Of a stretch of 52,887 nucleotides of DNA, positions 16,392 through 26,165 are shown piece by piece; positions within the stretch are counted from its first letter, which is position 1, and every line of letters begins with the position of its first letter. The notes below the pieces were generated by a model. It ran no database searches. It was not told the origin of the DNA and worked only from the letters and a program-made list of their open reading frames with translations. This stretch comes from Acidobacteriota bacterium (GTDB lineage: Bacteria > Acidobacteriota > Blastocatellia > UBA7656). A program made the translations under genes and the position numbers. Location of the stretch: NCBI GenBank assembly GCA_040754075.1, contig JBFMDH010000045.1, positions 1-52,887 of the forward strand, given 5' to 3'.

Positions 16392-18641
16392 ATGAGAAGA
16401 GTAGTTTCAACCGTATTGATTTCAATCTTCATCCTTTCGGGTTTAATCATTCCCAACGCAATTCAAAAGATCACGGTGTTTGCTCAAAGCGCAGCGCCTT
16501 TCATCAAGCGGCTTGCGCCTAATGTCATTCCAGCGGGAACCGAAACCTTTACCCTCAGATTGCAAGGCAACAGTTTTTCCGCTGATGCAAAGGTTCACCT
16601 GGATGGCGTACCGCTTGCCACATCCCGAGTCATCGGGAAAAAAGGTCGCTTGCTGTTAGCCGAAATCGAAGCCTCGGTCATCGCCAGCGTTGGCACCCAT
16701 GAAGTGAAAGCGGTCAATGGTGACGGGCAATCGAGCGCCACCCTCACCTTGAGCGTGGTGCAGGCAAGTGCCGAAGTGCGCATGCATTTGCAGGGCAATG
16801 CGACAGAAGCCGGACACGGCTCGGATTTGCTTTTTCCGATTAGCGGCGAAGGCTTTTCCGATAAAACCGTAGCCGTGACCTCCGGTTTTGAAGCGGTTGC
16901 CACAACCTTTATCAACGATGAATTGCTATCGGTGCAAATCGCCGCCGATTTGGTTGAGAATGCCGCGCGCGTGCCGATTTATGTGCGCAATAAAAACGGC
17001 GACATCTCGAATGCGGAAATCTTTTATGTGGTTCCGCAACCCGCCCAAATCAATAGCATCGAACCGGACACTGCCGAAGCCGGGAGCGAAGACCTTGAAC
17101 TGATTGTTCGCGGCGATTTCGCCAACGATGCCATTCTGGTGATTAATGATGTGCCGATTCCGGCGACCTTGAAACGTCCAGGCCGATTGATGACCACGCT
17201 TCCCGCTTCATTGCTTGCACAACCCGGACGCATCTTCGTACGTGTCGAACAGGAAGGTATTCAATCAAGCGACATCATTTTCACGGTGCGCCCGCCAAAA
17301 GAGGAACCGATTGTATTCAATGTTGCGCCAACCCGTATACGACTCGGCGATAAGCGCCCGACGGTTGATTTATACGGCGCAAATTTAGGTGATAACCTCA
17401 CCGTTACACTTGATGATGCGAAGGCTAAAGTGCAATCTTCAACCAAAACTTTACTACGCATTGTGATTCCTGAAGAGAAACAGACCAGTCTCGGCACCCA
17501 CACCATTCAAATAACCAACGAAGAAGGCAACACGGTCACGGCGACTTTCGAGATTGTTCAGGATGTTGAAGTCAGTACGCTGGTCGGCATTTCCCGCGAA
17601 GGCTTCAACGAAACCACCTGTGTACCGGCAGAAGAAGCCAGGCTGCGTCGCCCGAGGCGCATTGCCGTTGGGACTGACCACATGCTGTATGTGACCGACC
17701 AGCAAAACCACGCGATTCGTCGCATCAACCCGGACACCGGCGAAGTTTGCAACATTGCCGGGACGACAGGGGATTTCGGTTATCACGACTCCGGCAACAG
17801 CGCCGGTCGCCCTGTAACCTTCTCCTTCCCGAACGGCTTGGCGGTGGCTCCTGATGGCACAATTTATGTAACCGAAAACGGCAATGATGTGGTGCGACGC
17901 ATCAGTCAAAATGGCGGCGGCATTTCGGTTGATACCATCGCCGGAACCACTGAATTGATAACCACAGCGCCAAGGCAGGAAAAATTGAATGCCACAAAAG
18001 AAGGCATCGAAGGCTTCAGAGATGGTGTAGCCAGTAACGCGGCTTTCCGTCACCCCGATGAAATCGTCATAGGGCCGGATGGCGCATTATATTTCACTGA
18101 CCCGAATAATCATGCGATTCGCAAAGTCGCGCAGTCAGGCGGACAATTTATGGTTGAAACGGTTGCCGGAAACGGTGTGCCGGGATTCATTGACGGGGAC
18201 GGGGTTACCGCCAGATTCAACACGCCGACGGGGTTGGCGATTTCGGCGGATGGGAATTTCCTGTATGTCGCGGATACCGGCAACAATCGCGTTCGCAAAA
18301 TTAATTTGCAGACCCGCAAAGTGGAAACTTTTGCAGGCGAAGGCAGCGGCGGCAGCAGCGATGGACCCGGATTCATTGCCAATTTCATTCAACCGATTGG
18401 CTTGGCTTTTGATGCCAATGGCATTTTGTACGTTTCGGAAATGGGACCGGGGCGCATTCGCCGCATTGATCAGCAGGGCAATGTGACTACGCTTGCCGGA
18501 GCTGACAGCGTCAAATTCCGTGAAGGTCCGGGATCGCGCGCCACCTTTAATTTCCCAAGAGGCATCGCCATTGATCGCGGCACTCTGTATGTTGCGGATT
18601 ATGAAAACTTCCGCATCAGAAAAATTCCGCTGCTCGATTAA
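16392..18641 (+). CDS. Secreted IPT/TIG and NHL-repeat protein
   Basis: AAGGAGAGAG at 16377-16386 fixes the ATG at 16392; longer frames upstream lack such a site. A signal peptide (MRRVVSTVLISIFILSGLI, cleaved near VFAQ) directs export. Residues about 40-390 contain four or so IPT/TIG-like beta domains (IKRLAPNVIPAGTETFTLRL; NSIEPDTAEAGSEDLELIV; FNVAPTRIRLGDKRPTVDL). Residues about 400-749 hold a beta-propeller of NHL repeats (LRRPRRIAVGTDHMLYVTDQ; ISADGNFLYVADTGNNRVRK). IPT domains stack like immunoglobulins and NHL propellers bind proteins or sugars, so an adhesion or surface role is plausible. No enzyme domain is present. A strong terminator follows. Confidence 0.85.
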   Translation: MRRVVSTVLISIFILSGLIIPNAIQKITVFAQSAAPFIKRLAPNVIPAGTETFTLRLQGNSFSADAKVHLDGVPLATSRVIGKKGRLLLAEIEASVIASVGTHEVKAVNGDGQSSATLTLSVVQASAEVRMHLQGNATEAGHGSDLLFPISGEGFSDKTVAVTSGFEAVATTFINDELLSVQIAADLVENAARVPIYVRNKNGDISNAEIFYVVPQPAQINSIEPDTAEAGSEDLELIVRGDFANDAILVINDVPIPATLKRPGRLMTTLPASLLAQPGRIFVRVEQEGIQSSDIIFTVRPPKEEPIVFNVAPTRIRLGDKRPTVDLYGANLGDNLTVTLDDAKAKVQSSTKTLLRIVIPEEKQTSLGTHTIQITNEEGNTVTATFEIVQDVEVSTLVGISREGFNETTCVPAEEARLRRPRRIAVGTDHMLYVTDQQNHAIRRINPDTGEVCNIAGTTGDFGYHDSGNSAGRPVTFSFPNGLAVAPDGTIYVTENGNDVVRRISQNGGGISVDTIAGTTELITTAPRQEKLNATKEGIEGFRDGVASNAAFRHPDEIVIGPDGALYFTDPNNHAIRKVAQSGGQFMVETVAGNGVPGFIDGDGVTARFNTPTGLAISADGNFLYVADTGNNRVRKINLQTRKVETFAGEGSGGSSDGPGFIANFIQPIGLAFDANGILYVSEMGPGRIRRIDQQGNVTTLAGADSVKFREGPGSRATFNFPRGIAIDRGTLYVADYENFRIRKIPLLD

Positions 18642-18663
18642 CTGGCGCAGCAAACAAACAACA

Positions 18664-18695
18664 GGGCTGGCACAATTTGCCAGCCCGATTTTTTT
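18664..18695 (+). terminator. Intrinsic terminator between the IPT-NHL gene and infA
   Basis: GGGCTGGCA-CAATT-TGCCAGCCC is a perfect 9-bp stem followed by GATTTTTTT. It lies 22 bp past the plus-strand stop and 30 bp before the infA stop. Being A-poor on the 5' side, it works best for the plus strand. Confidence 0.9.
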
Positions 18696-18724
18696 ATTAC
18701 CGCAAAAAATTGATAGTAAAGAAT

Positions 18725-18946
18725 TCAGCTTCGATGTCTGTAGGTTATACGACCTTTGGTCAAATCATACGGCGAGAGTTCGACCGTCACCTTGTCTCCC
18801 GGCAATACTTTAATAAAATTCTTACGCATCTTGCCTGAAAGGTGGGCTAAAATCTGGTGACCTTCGGCGATTTGCACTCTGAACGTGGCATTGGGCAATG
18901 AATCAATCACCACGCCATCAACGGGAATCATATCGTCTTTCGGAAT
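18725..18946 (-). CDS. infA: Translation initiation factor IF-1, apparent AUU start
   Basis: IF-1 binds the 30S A site during initiation. The S1-like OB fold is complete: [20 protein letters not shown], then [20 protein letters not shown], ending [24 protein letters not shown] (18960-18953) is the only ribosome site. The ATT at 18946 begins 7 nt after GGAGG and lines up exactly with the initiator methionine of IF-1 family members ([10 protein letters not shown] against AKEDVIEVEG). It gives a 73-residue protein, close to the usual 72. A GTG at 18952 would sit directly against the ribosome site and the ATG at 18931 is 22 nt away and would delete conserved residues. An AUU start is therefore the most likely reading. 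AUU is known for infC. Confidence 0.93.
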   Translation of the reverse strand: MPKDDMIPVDGVVIDSLPNATFRVQIAEGHQILAHLSGKMRKNFIKVLPGDKVTVELSPYDLTKGRITYRHRS

Positions 18947-18960
18947 AAGCACACCTCCTT
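18944..18960 (-). promoter_or_regulatory. Ribosome site and AUU start of infA
   Basis: AAGGAGGT is an 8-nt match to the 16S anti-Shine-Dalgarno. It is followed by GTGCTT and then ATT. The strong site may compensate for a weak start codon. The 230 bp between here and the J-domain gene must hold divergent promoters, which I could not place with confidence. Confidence 0.6.
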
Positions 18961-19190
18961 GAATTGAGTTGATCGCCTGGAATCAAACGATGAGACAAGA
19001 ATACATCAACCTCGAAAATCAGTCTATCGGCATGGCGTTTTTTTCAACTAACCAGGCAAATCAATGGTTGCGATCTGGCAAAGTCGCTTTTAAAAACTTG
19101 GTTCCGTGAAAGAGCACATCATTTGACATAAGCCTGCGGCTCTTTTAATGATATTGATGCACCATCACTGTTGAATCGGGACGCAATTGA

Positions 19191-20225
19191 ATGTCTGTAA
19201 AATTTCGAGATTATTACGAAGTCTTAGGGGTGAAGCGCGATGCCAGCGAAGATGAAATTCGCCAAGCCTTTCGCAAACTGGCGCGCAAATACCATCCCGA
19301 TATGAACCCCGGCAATAAAGCCGCCGAAGAAAAATTCAAAGAGATCAACGAAGCCAACGAAGTGTTGTCCGACCCGGAAAAACGTAAAAAATACGACCGG
19401 CTTGGTGCCAACTGGAAAAATGGCGCGGACTTTACGCCGCCGCCCGGTTGGCAGCAAACCGAGGTCAACTACGATGACCTCAAAGATATTTTTGGCGATT
19501 TCAATCGCACCAATGCGCGAACCCGCACCACGACGCGAACCACTACGACTTCGACAGGCGGCGGCATCTTCAGCGATTTTTTTGAAATGATTTTCGGCAG
19601 TGGCGAACCCGAAACCTCGCCGACCAAAGCTCGCGAAACCGAAATCAGTATCTCGCTTGAACAAGCCCACAAAGGCGGCCGCCAGCGCCTCACCATGCAA
19701 AAAACCAGAACCTGTCCAACCTGCAAGGGAACGGGCATCATTGGGAATACGGTTTGCACACTCTGTAGAGGAAAAGGGCTGGTGATTGCCCCCAAAACCA
19801 TAGACATCAATATACCGGTCGGCGCTCGCGATGGCGCAACCATAAAAGTTCCCAGTCAAGGACACAGAGGCACAGGCAGCACGCCCGCGGGCGATTTGTA
19901 CATTAAAATTCGTATCCAAGCGCATCCGATTTTTACTGTGAACGGTGATGATACCAATGCCGAAGTAGCAATAACCCCTGCGGAAGCCGTGCTTGGCGCA
20001 AATATCGAAGTGCCGACCATCGATGGCAAAGCCGAGATTAAAATCAAACCCGGTTCGCAAGGCGGTCAACGAATGCGGCTCAGAAACTACGGGCTGAATA
20101 AACGCGGCGGCGGACGCGGCGACCATTATATTAAACTTAAAATCGTCGTTCCCACTTCCCCAACCGAGCAAGAACAGCAATTATATAAACAACTTATGGA
20201 GATTAGCAGTTTTAAACCCAGATAA
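19191..20225 (+). CDS. J-domain co-chaperone with a half-size zinc finger
   Basis: This DnaJ/CbpA-type protein stimulates Hsp70 ATPase. The J domain (residues 5-75) has [17 protein letters not shown] and the HPD tripeptide in [12 protein letters not shown] Gly/Phe/Thr-rich linker with a run of Thr-Arg (residues about 105-125) follows. Canonical DnaJ has four CxxCxGxG motifs; only two are present here, CPTCKGTG and CTLCRGKG (residues about 175-203), enough for one zinc. The C-terminal substrate-binding beta domains are complete ([36 protein letters not shown]). The gene precedes clpB, hsp20 and lon, so it belongs to a proteostasis block. Class A/B intermediate is the best label. Confidence 0.88.
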   Translation: MSVKFRDYYEVLGVKRDASEDEIRQAFRKLARKYHPDMNPGNKAAEEKFKEINEANEVLSDPEKRKKYDRLGANWKNGADFTPPPGWQQTEVNYDDLKDIFGDFNRTNARTRTTTRTTTTSTGGGIFSDFFEMIFGSGEPETSPTKARETEISISLEQAHKGGRQRLTMQKTRTCPTCKGTGIIGNTVCTLCRGKGLVIAPKTIDINIPVGARDGATIKVPSQGHRGTGSTPAGDLYIKIRIQAHPIFTVNGDDTNAEVAITPAEAVLGANIEVPTIDGKAEIKIKPGSQGGQRMRLRNYGLNKRGGGRGDHYIKLKIVVPTSPTEQEQQLYKQLMEISSFKPR

Positions 20226-20262
20226 AATTATAAATCTGAGTATATTGCTATCAAATTTTTTG

Positions 20263-20292
20263 TTGCCTTAACGCTAAAGTCGTCTGTATAAT
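20263..20292 (+). promoter_or_regulatory. Sigma-70-type promoter of clpB
   Basis: TTGCCT (20263-20268) and a perfect TATAAT (20287-20292) are 18 nt apart, about 45 bp before the clpB start. I see no CIRCE element or sigma-32-type box. Confidence 0.5.
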
Positions 20293-20336
20293 CGAACCGT
20301 CTTTATAAATAAGAAGTTATTGAAGAGGTTTTAAGG

Positions 20337-22964
20337 ATGGACATCAATCGTTTTACAGAAAAAGCCCAGGCGGCGGTTCGTGCTGCCCAAACCATCGCTA
20401 CAAGAAATTCCAACCAACAAATCGAAGTTGAGCACCTCTTGCTTGCCTTGCTTGAACAGGAAGGCGGGTTGGTGCCTTCGGTCTTGACCAAAGCTGGCGT
20501 CAATGTCGATGCCCTCAAACAGGCAGTCGATCAGGAGGTTGGTCGATTTCCGAAGGTCACAGGTCCGTCAGGTCCAGTCGATCAGGTCTATATCACGGCA
20601 CGTTTAAATAAAGTTTTTGTCTCTGCCGAAGATGAAGCCAAGAAATTAAAAGATGATTACATCAGCGTCGAGCATCTGCTGTTAGCCATCATCGACGAGG
20701 GAGGCGCTGCCTCGCGCATACTCAAGACTATGGGCGCGGAACGTAAGCGCATTCAGGAAGTTTTAAAACAAGTGCGCGGTCATCAGCGCGTCACGTCGCA
20801 AAATCCCGAATCGACCTATGAAGCCCTGGAACGCTACGGGCGTGACCTCACCAAAGCCGCATCGCAAGGCAAACTTGACCCGGTCATCGGGCGTGACGAC
20901 GAGATTCGCCGCGTCATTCAGGTGCTGTCGCGTCGCACCAAAAATAACCCGGTGCTGATTGGCGAACCCGGCGTCGGTAAAACCGCAATCGTCGAGGGCT
21001 TGGCGCAACGCATCATTCGCGGCGATGTGCCCGAAGGGCTAAAGAACAAACGCATCGTCACCCTCGATATGGGCGCGCTGGTTGCAGGCGCAAAATATCG
21101 TGGCGAGTTTGAAGAACGTTTGAAAGCCGTACTCAAAGAAGTTCAGGAATCGGAAGGCGAAGTCATCCTCTTCATTGATGAAATGCACACGATTGTCGGC
21201 GCTGGCGCAGCCGAAGGTTCGATGGATGCCTCGAATCTGCTTAAACCGATGCTGGCGCGCGGCGAGTTGCATTGCATCGGCGCAACCACCCTTGATGAAT
21301 ATCGCAAGCACGTCGAAAAAGATGCGGCGCTTGAACGGCGGTTCCAGCCGGTGATGGTTGACCAACCGACCGTCGAAGATACGATTTCTATCTTGCGCGG
21401 ACTCAGAGAACGCTACGAGGTGCATCACGGTGTGCGCATCAAAGATTCGGGCTTGGTTTCCGCAGCAGTGCTTTCGCATCGTTATATCTCTGACCGATTC
21501 TTGCCCGACAAAGCCATCGACCTTGTGGATGAAGCGGCAGCGAAACTGAGAACCGAAATCGATTCGATGCCTGCGGAGTTGGATGAAACCTTGCGTCGCG
21601 TGATGCAACTTGAAATCGAACGCGAAGCCTTGAAAAAAGAGACCGACGCGGCATCAAAAGCGCGACTCGAAAAAATTGAAAAAGAGGTTGCCAACCTGAA
21701 AGCCCAGGCTGATGCGCTCAAAGCGCAATGGGAATCTGAAAAAGAGTCTGTGCAAAAAGTTCGCGCCATTCGCGAAGAGATTGAACAAACTAAAGTCCAA
21801 ATCGAACAAGCCGAACGCGAGTACGATTTGAACAAAGCCGCTGAACTGCGTTACGGCAAACTCACCCAACTCGAAAAACAACTGCACGAGTACGAGGACG
21901 GTTTAGATAAACCGCAAAGCGGCAGTCGTCTATTGAAAGAAGAGGTTGACGAAGAGGACATCGCCGAGGTCGTCAGCCGTTGGACAGGGATACCGGTCTC
22001 GAAATTACTCGAAGGTGAAATGCAGAAGTTGCTGTCGCTTGAAGAGCATTTGCACAAGCGCGTCATCGGGCAGGATGAAGCCGTCAGCGCCGTATCCGAC
22101 GCGGTAATTCGCGCGCGTTCAGGACTCAAAGACCCCAATCGTCCGATTGGTTCGTTCATCTTCTTAGGCCCGACGGGTGTCGGTAAAACCGAACTCGCGC
22201 GCGCCCTGGCGGAATTTTTATTCGATGATGAACACGCCATGATTCGCATTGATATGTCCGAGTATCAGGAGAAACATACGGTCGCAAGGCTCATCGGTGC
22301 GCCTCCGGGCTATGTCGGTTACGAAGAAGGCGGACAACTCACGGAAGCCGTGCGTCGTCGTCCGTATTCGGTGGTCTTGTTCGACGAAATCGAAAAAGCC
22401 CATCACGATGTATTCAACGTCTTGCTGCAAATCCTCGATGACGGGCGGCTCACCGACGGGCAAGGTCGCGTGGTGAATTTCAAGAACACGATTATCATCA
22501 TGACCTCGAACATCGGCAGCCATTTGATTTTGGAATATCACGGCGATACCGAAGGCGATAAATACGAGCGCATGAAAGATTCGGTGATGAATGAATTGCG
22601 CCATCACTTCCGCCCGGAATTTCTAAATCGCGTCGATGAAACTATCGTCTTCCATTCGCTGACGGAAGAAGATTTGCAACACATCGTCGATATTCAACTC
22701 GAACGTTTGCGTAAGCGTTTGGATGAGCGGAGAATTACCATTGACTTGAATGATGAAGCGCGTGCCTGGCTTGCCAAAGTGGGTTACGACCCGGTTTATG
22801 GCGCGCGTCCTTTGAAACGCGCCATTCAACGCGAACTTGAAACGCCGCTGTCACGCCTGATTTTAAAAGGCGAAGTGCGCGATAACACCAACGTCAAGAT
22901 TGGCGTTGCGGACGATAAAATTGCCTTTAATACGGCAGCGCAAGCCGCAGAAGCCAAGCGCTAA
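20337..22964 (+). CDS. clpB: ATP-dependent disaggregase ClpB
   Basis: ClpB works with DnaK/DnaJ to solubilise protein aggregates. At 875 residues it is a full-length Hsp100. It has an N domain (residues 1-145, [20 protein letters not shown]), AAA1 with Walker [14 protein letters not shown] near residue 208, and a middle coiled-coil domain rich in Glu/Lys at about 400-530, the ClpB hallmark. AAA2 has Walker [15 protein letters not shown] near residue 611, and a C-terminal domain follows ([18 protein letters not shown]). AAGG precedes the ATG. The middle domain distinguishes it from ClpA and ClpC. It lies 111 bp after the J-domain co-chaperone gene on the same strand. Confidence 0.97.
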   Translation: MDINRFTEKAQAAVRAAQTIATRNSNQQIEVEHLLLALLEQEGGLVPSVLTKAGVNVDALKQAVDQEVGRFPKVTGPSGPVDQVYITARLNKVFVSAEDEAKKLKDDYISVEHLLLAIIDEGGAASRILKTMGAERKRIQEVLKQVRGHQRVTSQNPESTYEALERYGRDLTKAASQGKLDPVIGRDDEIRRVIQVLSRRTKNNPVLIGEPGVGKTAIVEGLAQRIIRGDVPEGLKNKRIVTLDMGALVAGAKYRGEFEERLKAVLKEVQESEGEVILFIDEMHTIVGAGAAEGSMDASNLLKPMLARGELHCIGATTLDEYRKHVEKDAALERRFQPVMVDQPTVEDTISILRGLRERYEVHHGVRIKDSGLVSAAVLSHRYISDRFLPDKAIDLVDEAAAKLRTEIDSMPAELDETLRRVMQLEIEREALKKETDAASKARLEKIEKEVANLKAQADALKAQWESEKESVQKVRAIREEIEQTKVQIEQAEREYDLNKAAELRYGKLTQLEKQLHEYEDGLDKPQSGSRLLKEEVDEEDIAEVVSRWTGIPVSKLLEGEMQKLLSLEEHLHKRVIGQDEAVSAVSDAVIRARSGLKDPNRPIGSFIFLGPTGVGKTELARALAEFLFDDEHAMIRIDMSEYQEKHTVARLIGAPPGYVGYEEGGQLTEAVRRRPYSVVLFDEIEKAHHDVFNVLLQILDDGRLTDGQGRVVNFKNTIIIMTSNIGSHLILEYHGDTEGDKYERMKDSVMNELRHHFRPEFLNRVDETIVFHSLTEEDLQHIVDIQLERLRKRLDERRITIDLNDEARAWLAKVGYDPVYGARPLKRAIQRELETPLSRLILKGEVRDNTNVKIGVADDKIAFNTAAQAAEAKR

Positions 22965-23066
22965 TAATCAGCTTGAGGCGTGGGTTAATATGAGTTGAAG
23001 CGAAGGTCTCAGACCCTCGCCGCAACCACCAACAAAAATTTCCGCAAAGCGAATGGAGAGATTGAA

Positions 23067-23432
23067 ATGTCGAGAAGCAGAAAAGTTTTGATTACACGGC
23101 TCACCGGTGAATTGAGTCTTCAACGCACCAGTGGCCCGCTCTGGCAACCGGCAGTTGATATTTATCGAACGCCCGACGGTTGGAAAATTAAATTCGATCT
23201 GGCGGGCGTTCGACCGGAAGATGTGGAAGTTCTGGTCGTTGACAACAAAATTGTCGTTCGCGGTGTCAGACGCGATTCGGTTATGACGCAGGGGTGGAGT
23301 TATCATCAACTCGAAATCACTTACAGCCGTTTTGAGCGCGTCTTGGTGATTCCCTGCGATTTATCGAACACCGAAATTCGCGTCGAATCAATTGATGGTT
23401 GGCTCTTTGTTCATATTGATAACAACTGCTAA
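23067..23432 (+). CDS. Small heat-shock protein, Hsp20/alpha-crystallin family
   Basis: A holdase that binds unfolding proteins and hands them to ClpB/DnaK. The start at 23067 follows GGAGAG with normal spacing; frames reaching further upstream run through untranslated DNA. The 121-residue protein contains the alpha-crystallin domain (WQPAVDIYRTPDGWKIKFDL, then GVRPEDVEVLVVDNKIVVRG). It ends RVESIDGWLFVHIDNNC, lacking the usual I-x-I C-terminal tail that anchors oligomers. The N-terminus is short and basic. It lies between clpB and lon, 102 bp from the former. Confidence 0.85.
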   Translation: MSRSRKVLITRLTGELSLQRTSGPLWQPAVDIYRTPDGWKIKFDLAGVRPEDVEVLVVDNKIVVRGVRRDSVMTQGWSYHQLEITYSRFERVLVIPCDLSNTEIRVESIDGWLFVHIDNNC

Positions 23433-23435
23433 GCG

Positions 23436-23510
23436 CAGATGACTGGTGTCAGAAGTTAGAGGTTAGCCGCAAGACCTGGCTAACGTCGAACGTCTAACAT
23501 CTGGCATCTG
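23436..23510. repeat. Facing tandem-heptamer arrays, locus 2
   Basis: The left arm (23436-23468) divides into CAGATGA, CTGGTGT, CAGAAGT, TAGAGGT and TAGCC. The right arm (23478-23510), read on the minus strand, gives CAGATGC, CAGATGT, TAGACGT, TCGACGT and TAGCC. The 33-nt arms match at 26 positions around a 9-nt loop. The element fills the gap between hsp20 and lon and ends 7 bp before the lon ribosome site GGAG. It could act as a transcription or translation hairpin for lon. Confidence 0.75.
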
Positions 23511-23527
23511 ATTGCAGGAGAATAAAA

Positions 23528-26035
23528 ATGTCAGAAAACAACGAAATGATACAGAACCAGGAAACACTCGAAAATCAAGCTGTGCAGCAATCAACGGGGC
23601 AGACAACCGCACAGCCGAATCGAATTTACGAACTGCCGATTTTGCCTTTGCGCAACACGGTGATTTTTCCGTCGGGAATTTCACCTTTAACGGTTGGGCG
23701 CGCGTTGTCGCTCGCAGCGGTTGAAGAAGCGTTAAACAATCAGGAAAAATTGCTCGGCGTAATCGCCCAACGCGAAGATGATGACGCGGAAGCCTCGGTT
23801 GATAATCTCTACCAGGTTGGCACGCTCGTGGTCATCAATCGCATGATGCGCGCACCAGGCAATGAAGAGGTTTTGCACTTGATTGTGCAGGGGCAGGAGC
23901 GTTTTCGGGTTCTGGAATTTACCCAATCGGAACCCTTATTGAAGGCACGAGTCGAAATTCTTGCCGAGCCGGTTAAAGAAGAGACCCTTGAAGTCGAAGC
24001 CCTGCGACGCAACATCAGTGCACTGGTACAGAAAGCCTTAACCCTACTGCCAAATGTGCCTGCGGAAATTCGCAGCATCGTTTCATCACAGGATGATTAT
24101 GTCAGGCTCGCCTATTTCTTAGGTTCCGTGCTCGACCTCGGGGTTGAACAAGAGCAAGCCTTACTTGAAGCCGATAACGAAGACAAGTTGCTGCGCTTGA
24201 TGCACACCTATCTTTCGCGGGAAGTCGAAGTGCTCGGCATTCGCAATAAAATTTCCAGCCAGGCTCAGGAAGAACTCGGCAAAGCGCAGCGCGATTATAT
24301 TTTGCGCGAGCAGATGAAGCAGATTCAAAAAGAGCTTGGTGAAGCTGATCCCGAACAGGCTGAATCCTTGATGTTGCGCGAGCGCGTCGAAAAAGCCGAT
24401 TTGCCGGAAGACATTCGTAAAGAAGCCGAGCGCGAGTTGCGCCGCCTGGAACGCCTGCCGGCAGCCGCGCCCGATTACAACGTGATTCGCACCTATCTTG
24501 AATGGATTTTGGAACTGCCCTGGAACAAATCCACCGAAGATAGTCTGGATTTGAACAACGCGAGAGTCGTACTTGATGAAGACCACTACGACCTTGAAGA
24601 CATCAAAGACCGTATTCTCGAACATCTGGCGGTGATCAAACTCAATCCGACAAGCAAAGCGCCGATTCTTTGTTTCGTTGGTCCTCCGGGTGTGGGTAAA
24701 ACCAGTCTCGGTCAATCCATCGCCCGTTCGATGGGGCGCAAATTCGAGCGTATGTCGCTAGGCGGGGTGCGCGACGAAGCGGAACTTCGCGGCCATCGTC
24801 GCACCTACATCGGTTCGATGCCCGGTCGCATCATTCAAGCCCTGCGGCGCGCAGGCGTAAACAATCCTGTGATGATGCTTGATGAAGTCGATAAACTCGG
24901 CATGGATTTTCGCGGCGACCCGGCTTCTGCATTGCTTGAAATTCTCGACCCGGCGCAGAACTTTTCGTTCCGCGACCATTATCTGGATTTGCCTTTCGAT
25001 TTGTCGAAAGTCTTCTTCATCGCTACAGCGAATTCGCTTGCGCCGATTCCGCCTGCGCTTCGCGACCGCATGGAGATTATTCAACTTGCCGGTTACACCG
25101 AAGAAGAAAAACTGCACATCGCCAAACGTTATCTGGTGCCGCGCCAAGTCAAAGAAGCGGGACTCACGGAAGAGCAGATTTTAATCAAAGACGAAACTTT
25201 GCAAGCGGTCATCGCGCGCTATACACGCGAAGCCGGGGTGCGCCAGCTTGAACGCACCATCGGCAGACTGGGTCGCAAAGTGGCTTTGAAAGTGGCGCAA
25301 GGCAAAGGCGCATCGTTTACGATTGTGCCGAATGATTTGGAAGAATATCTCGGTCACGAAAGATTCTTCCAGGAGACCGCGCGCGAAACCTTACCGGCGG
25401 GCGTCGCCACGGGACTTGCCGTCACCGAGATGGGCGGCGAAGTGTTGTTCATCGAAGCAACACTTTTACCGGCTGCCAAAGGCTTGACCATCACGGGGCA
25501 ACTCGGCGATGTCATGCAGGAATCGGCGCGCGCCGCCTACAGCTATCTGTGGTCGCACGCCAAAGAGGTCGGCATTAAAAATTTCGACTTCGATAAAAAC
25601 GGCATACACGTTCACGTGCCAGCCGGGGCGATTCCTAAAGATGGCCCTTCGGCAGGTGTAACGATTGTGTCGGCATTCGCTTCATTGCTCACCGGGCGTC
25701 CGGTTCGTAACGACACGGCGATGACCGGCGAAATCACTTTGAGCGGCTTGGTCTTTCCGATTGGCGGCGTCAAAGGCAAAGTGCTGGCGGCGCGGCGCGC
25801 AGGCATCACGCGGGTGATTTTGCCCAAACGCAATGAACCCGATGTCAAAGATATTCCTGAAGAGGCATTGCATGATTTGGAAATCGTCTTTGTTGAAACC
25901 ATTGATGAGTTGTTGAAAAATACGCTCACGCCGGCTCCCGTAGAAAAGGAGATGGTGATGGAAGGGAACAAAGATGCAGATGAAATGCCGCCGGTCAAAG
26001 ACACCGGCATTGATGGACAGGAAGCTCACGCTTAA
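23528..26035 (+). CDS. lon: ATP-dependent protease Lon
   Basis: Lon degrades misfolded and regulatory proteins. The 835-residue protein has the N-terminal substrate-binding LON domain (YELPILPLRNTVIFPSGI), a coiled-coil stretch with LREQMKQIQKELGEADPEQA, and an AAA domain with Walker A GPPGVGKTSLG near residue 385. The C-terminal protease domain has catalytic Ser in KDGPSAGVTI (about residue 707) and Lys in GGVKGKVLAA (about residue 749). It ends in an acidic tail. The ATG follows GGAG with normal spacing. It is preceded by the heptamer hairpin and followed by a terminator. Confidence 0.97.
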   Translation: MSENNEMIQNQETLENQAVQQSTGQTTAQPNRIYELPILPLRNTVIFPSGISPLTVGRALSLAAVEEALNNQEKLLGVIAQREDDDAEASVDNLYQVGTLVVINRMMRAPGNEEVLHLIVQGQERFRVLEFTQSEPLLKARVEILAEPVKEETLEVEALRRNISALVQKALTLLPNVPAEIRSIVSSQDDYVRLAYFLGSVLDLGVEQEQALLEADNEDKLLRLMHTYLSREVEVLGIRNKISSQAQEELGKAQRDYILREQMKQIQKELGEADPEQAESLMLRERVEKADLPEDIRKEAERELRRLERLPAAAPDYNVIRTYLEWILELPWNKSTEDSLDLNNARVVLDEDHYDLEDIKDRILEHLAVIKLNPTSKAPILCFVGPPGVGKTSLGQSIARSMGRKFERMSLGGVRDEAELRGHRRTYIGSMPGRIIQALRRAGVNNPVMMLDEVDKLGMDFRGDPASALLEILDPAQNFSFRDHYLDLPFDLSKVFFIATANSLAPIPPALRDRMEIIQLAGYTEEEKLHIAKRYLVPRQVKEAGLTEEQILIKDETLQAVIARYTREAGVRQLERTIGRLGRKVALKVAQGKGASFTIVPNDLEEYLGHERFFQETARETLPAGVATGLAVTEMGGEVLFIEATLLPAAKGLTITGQLGDVMQESARAAYSYLWSHAKEVGIKNFDFDKNGIHVHVPAGAIPKDGPSAGVTIVSAFASLLTGRPVRNDTAMTGEITLSGLVFPIGGVKGKVLAARRAGITRVILPKRNEPDVKDIPEEALHDLEIVFVETIDELLKNTLTPAPVEKEMVMEGNKDADEMPPVKDTGIDGQEAHA

Positions 26036-26059
26036 TCAACAAACATCACTTCATTCGAT

Positions 26060-26097
26060 AACGCACAGGGTTTTAATATCAAGCTCTGTGCGTTTTT
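26060..26097 (+). terminator. Intrinsic terminator after lon
   Basis: AACGCACAG (26060-26068) pairs with CTGTGCGTT (26086-26094), followed by TTTATT. It lies 24 bp after the stop codon. Confidence 0.8.
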
Positions 26098-26122
26098 ATT
26101 GTGATTGCCTTCAATAATGCAA

Positions 26123-26150
26123 CGTTGAAGAAGCGGTCTTTGACCGCGCT
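26123..26150. repeat. REP-like palindrome, unit B
   Basis: CGTTGAAGAAGCGGTC is followed by TTTGACCGCGC, so GCGGTC and GACCGC form a short hairpin. Unit A at 1064-1090 shares GTTGA-GAAGCGGTC and TTGACCGCGC, and both are followed within 15 nt by ATTTTTATT. It lies just past the stop of the DUF3179 gene, between convergent genes. Confidence 0.5.
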
Positions 26151-26165
26151 TTGAATGCTGCATTT

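Noticed and set aside
19224-20180. Long open frame (about 318 codons) opposite the J-domain gene
   Set aside because: Low-complexity His/Gly/Ala translation and full overlap with a well-supported gene; a codon-bias shadow.
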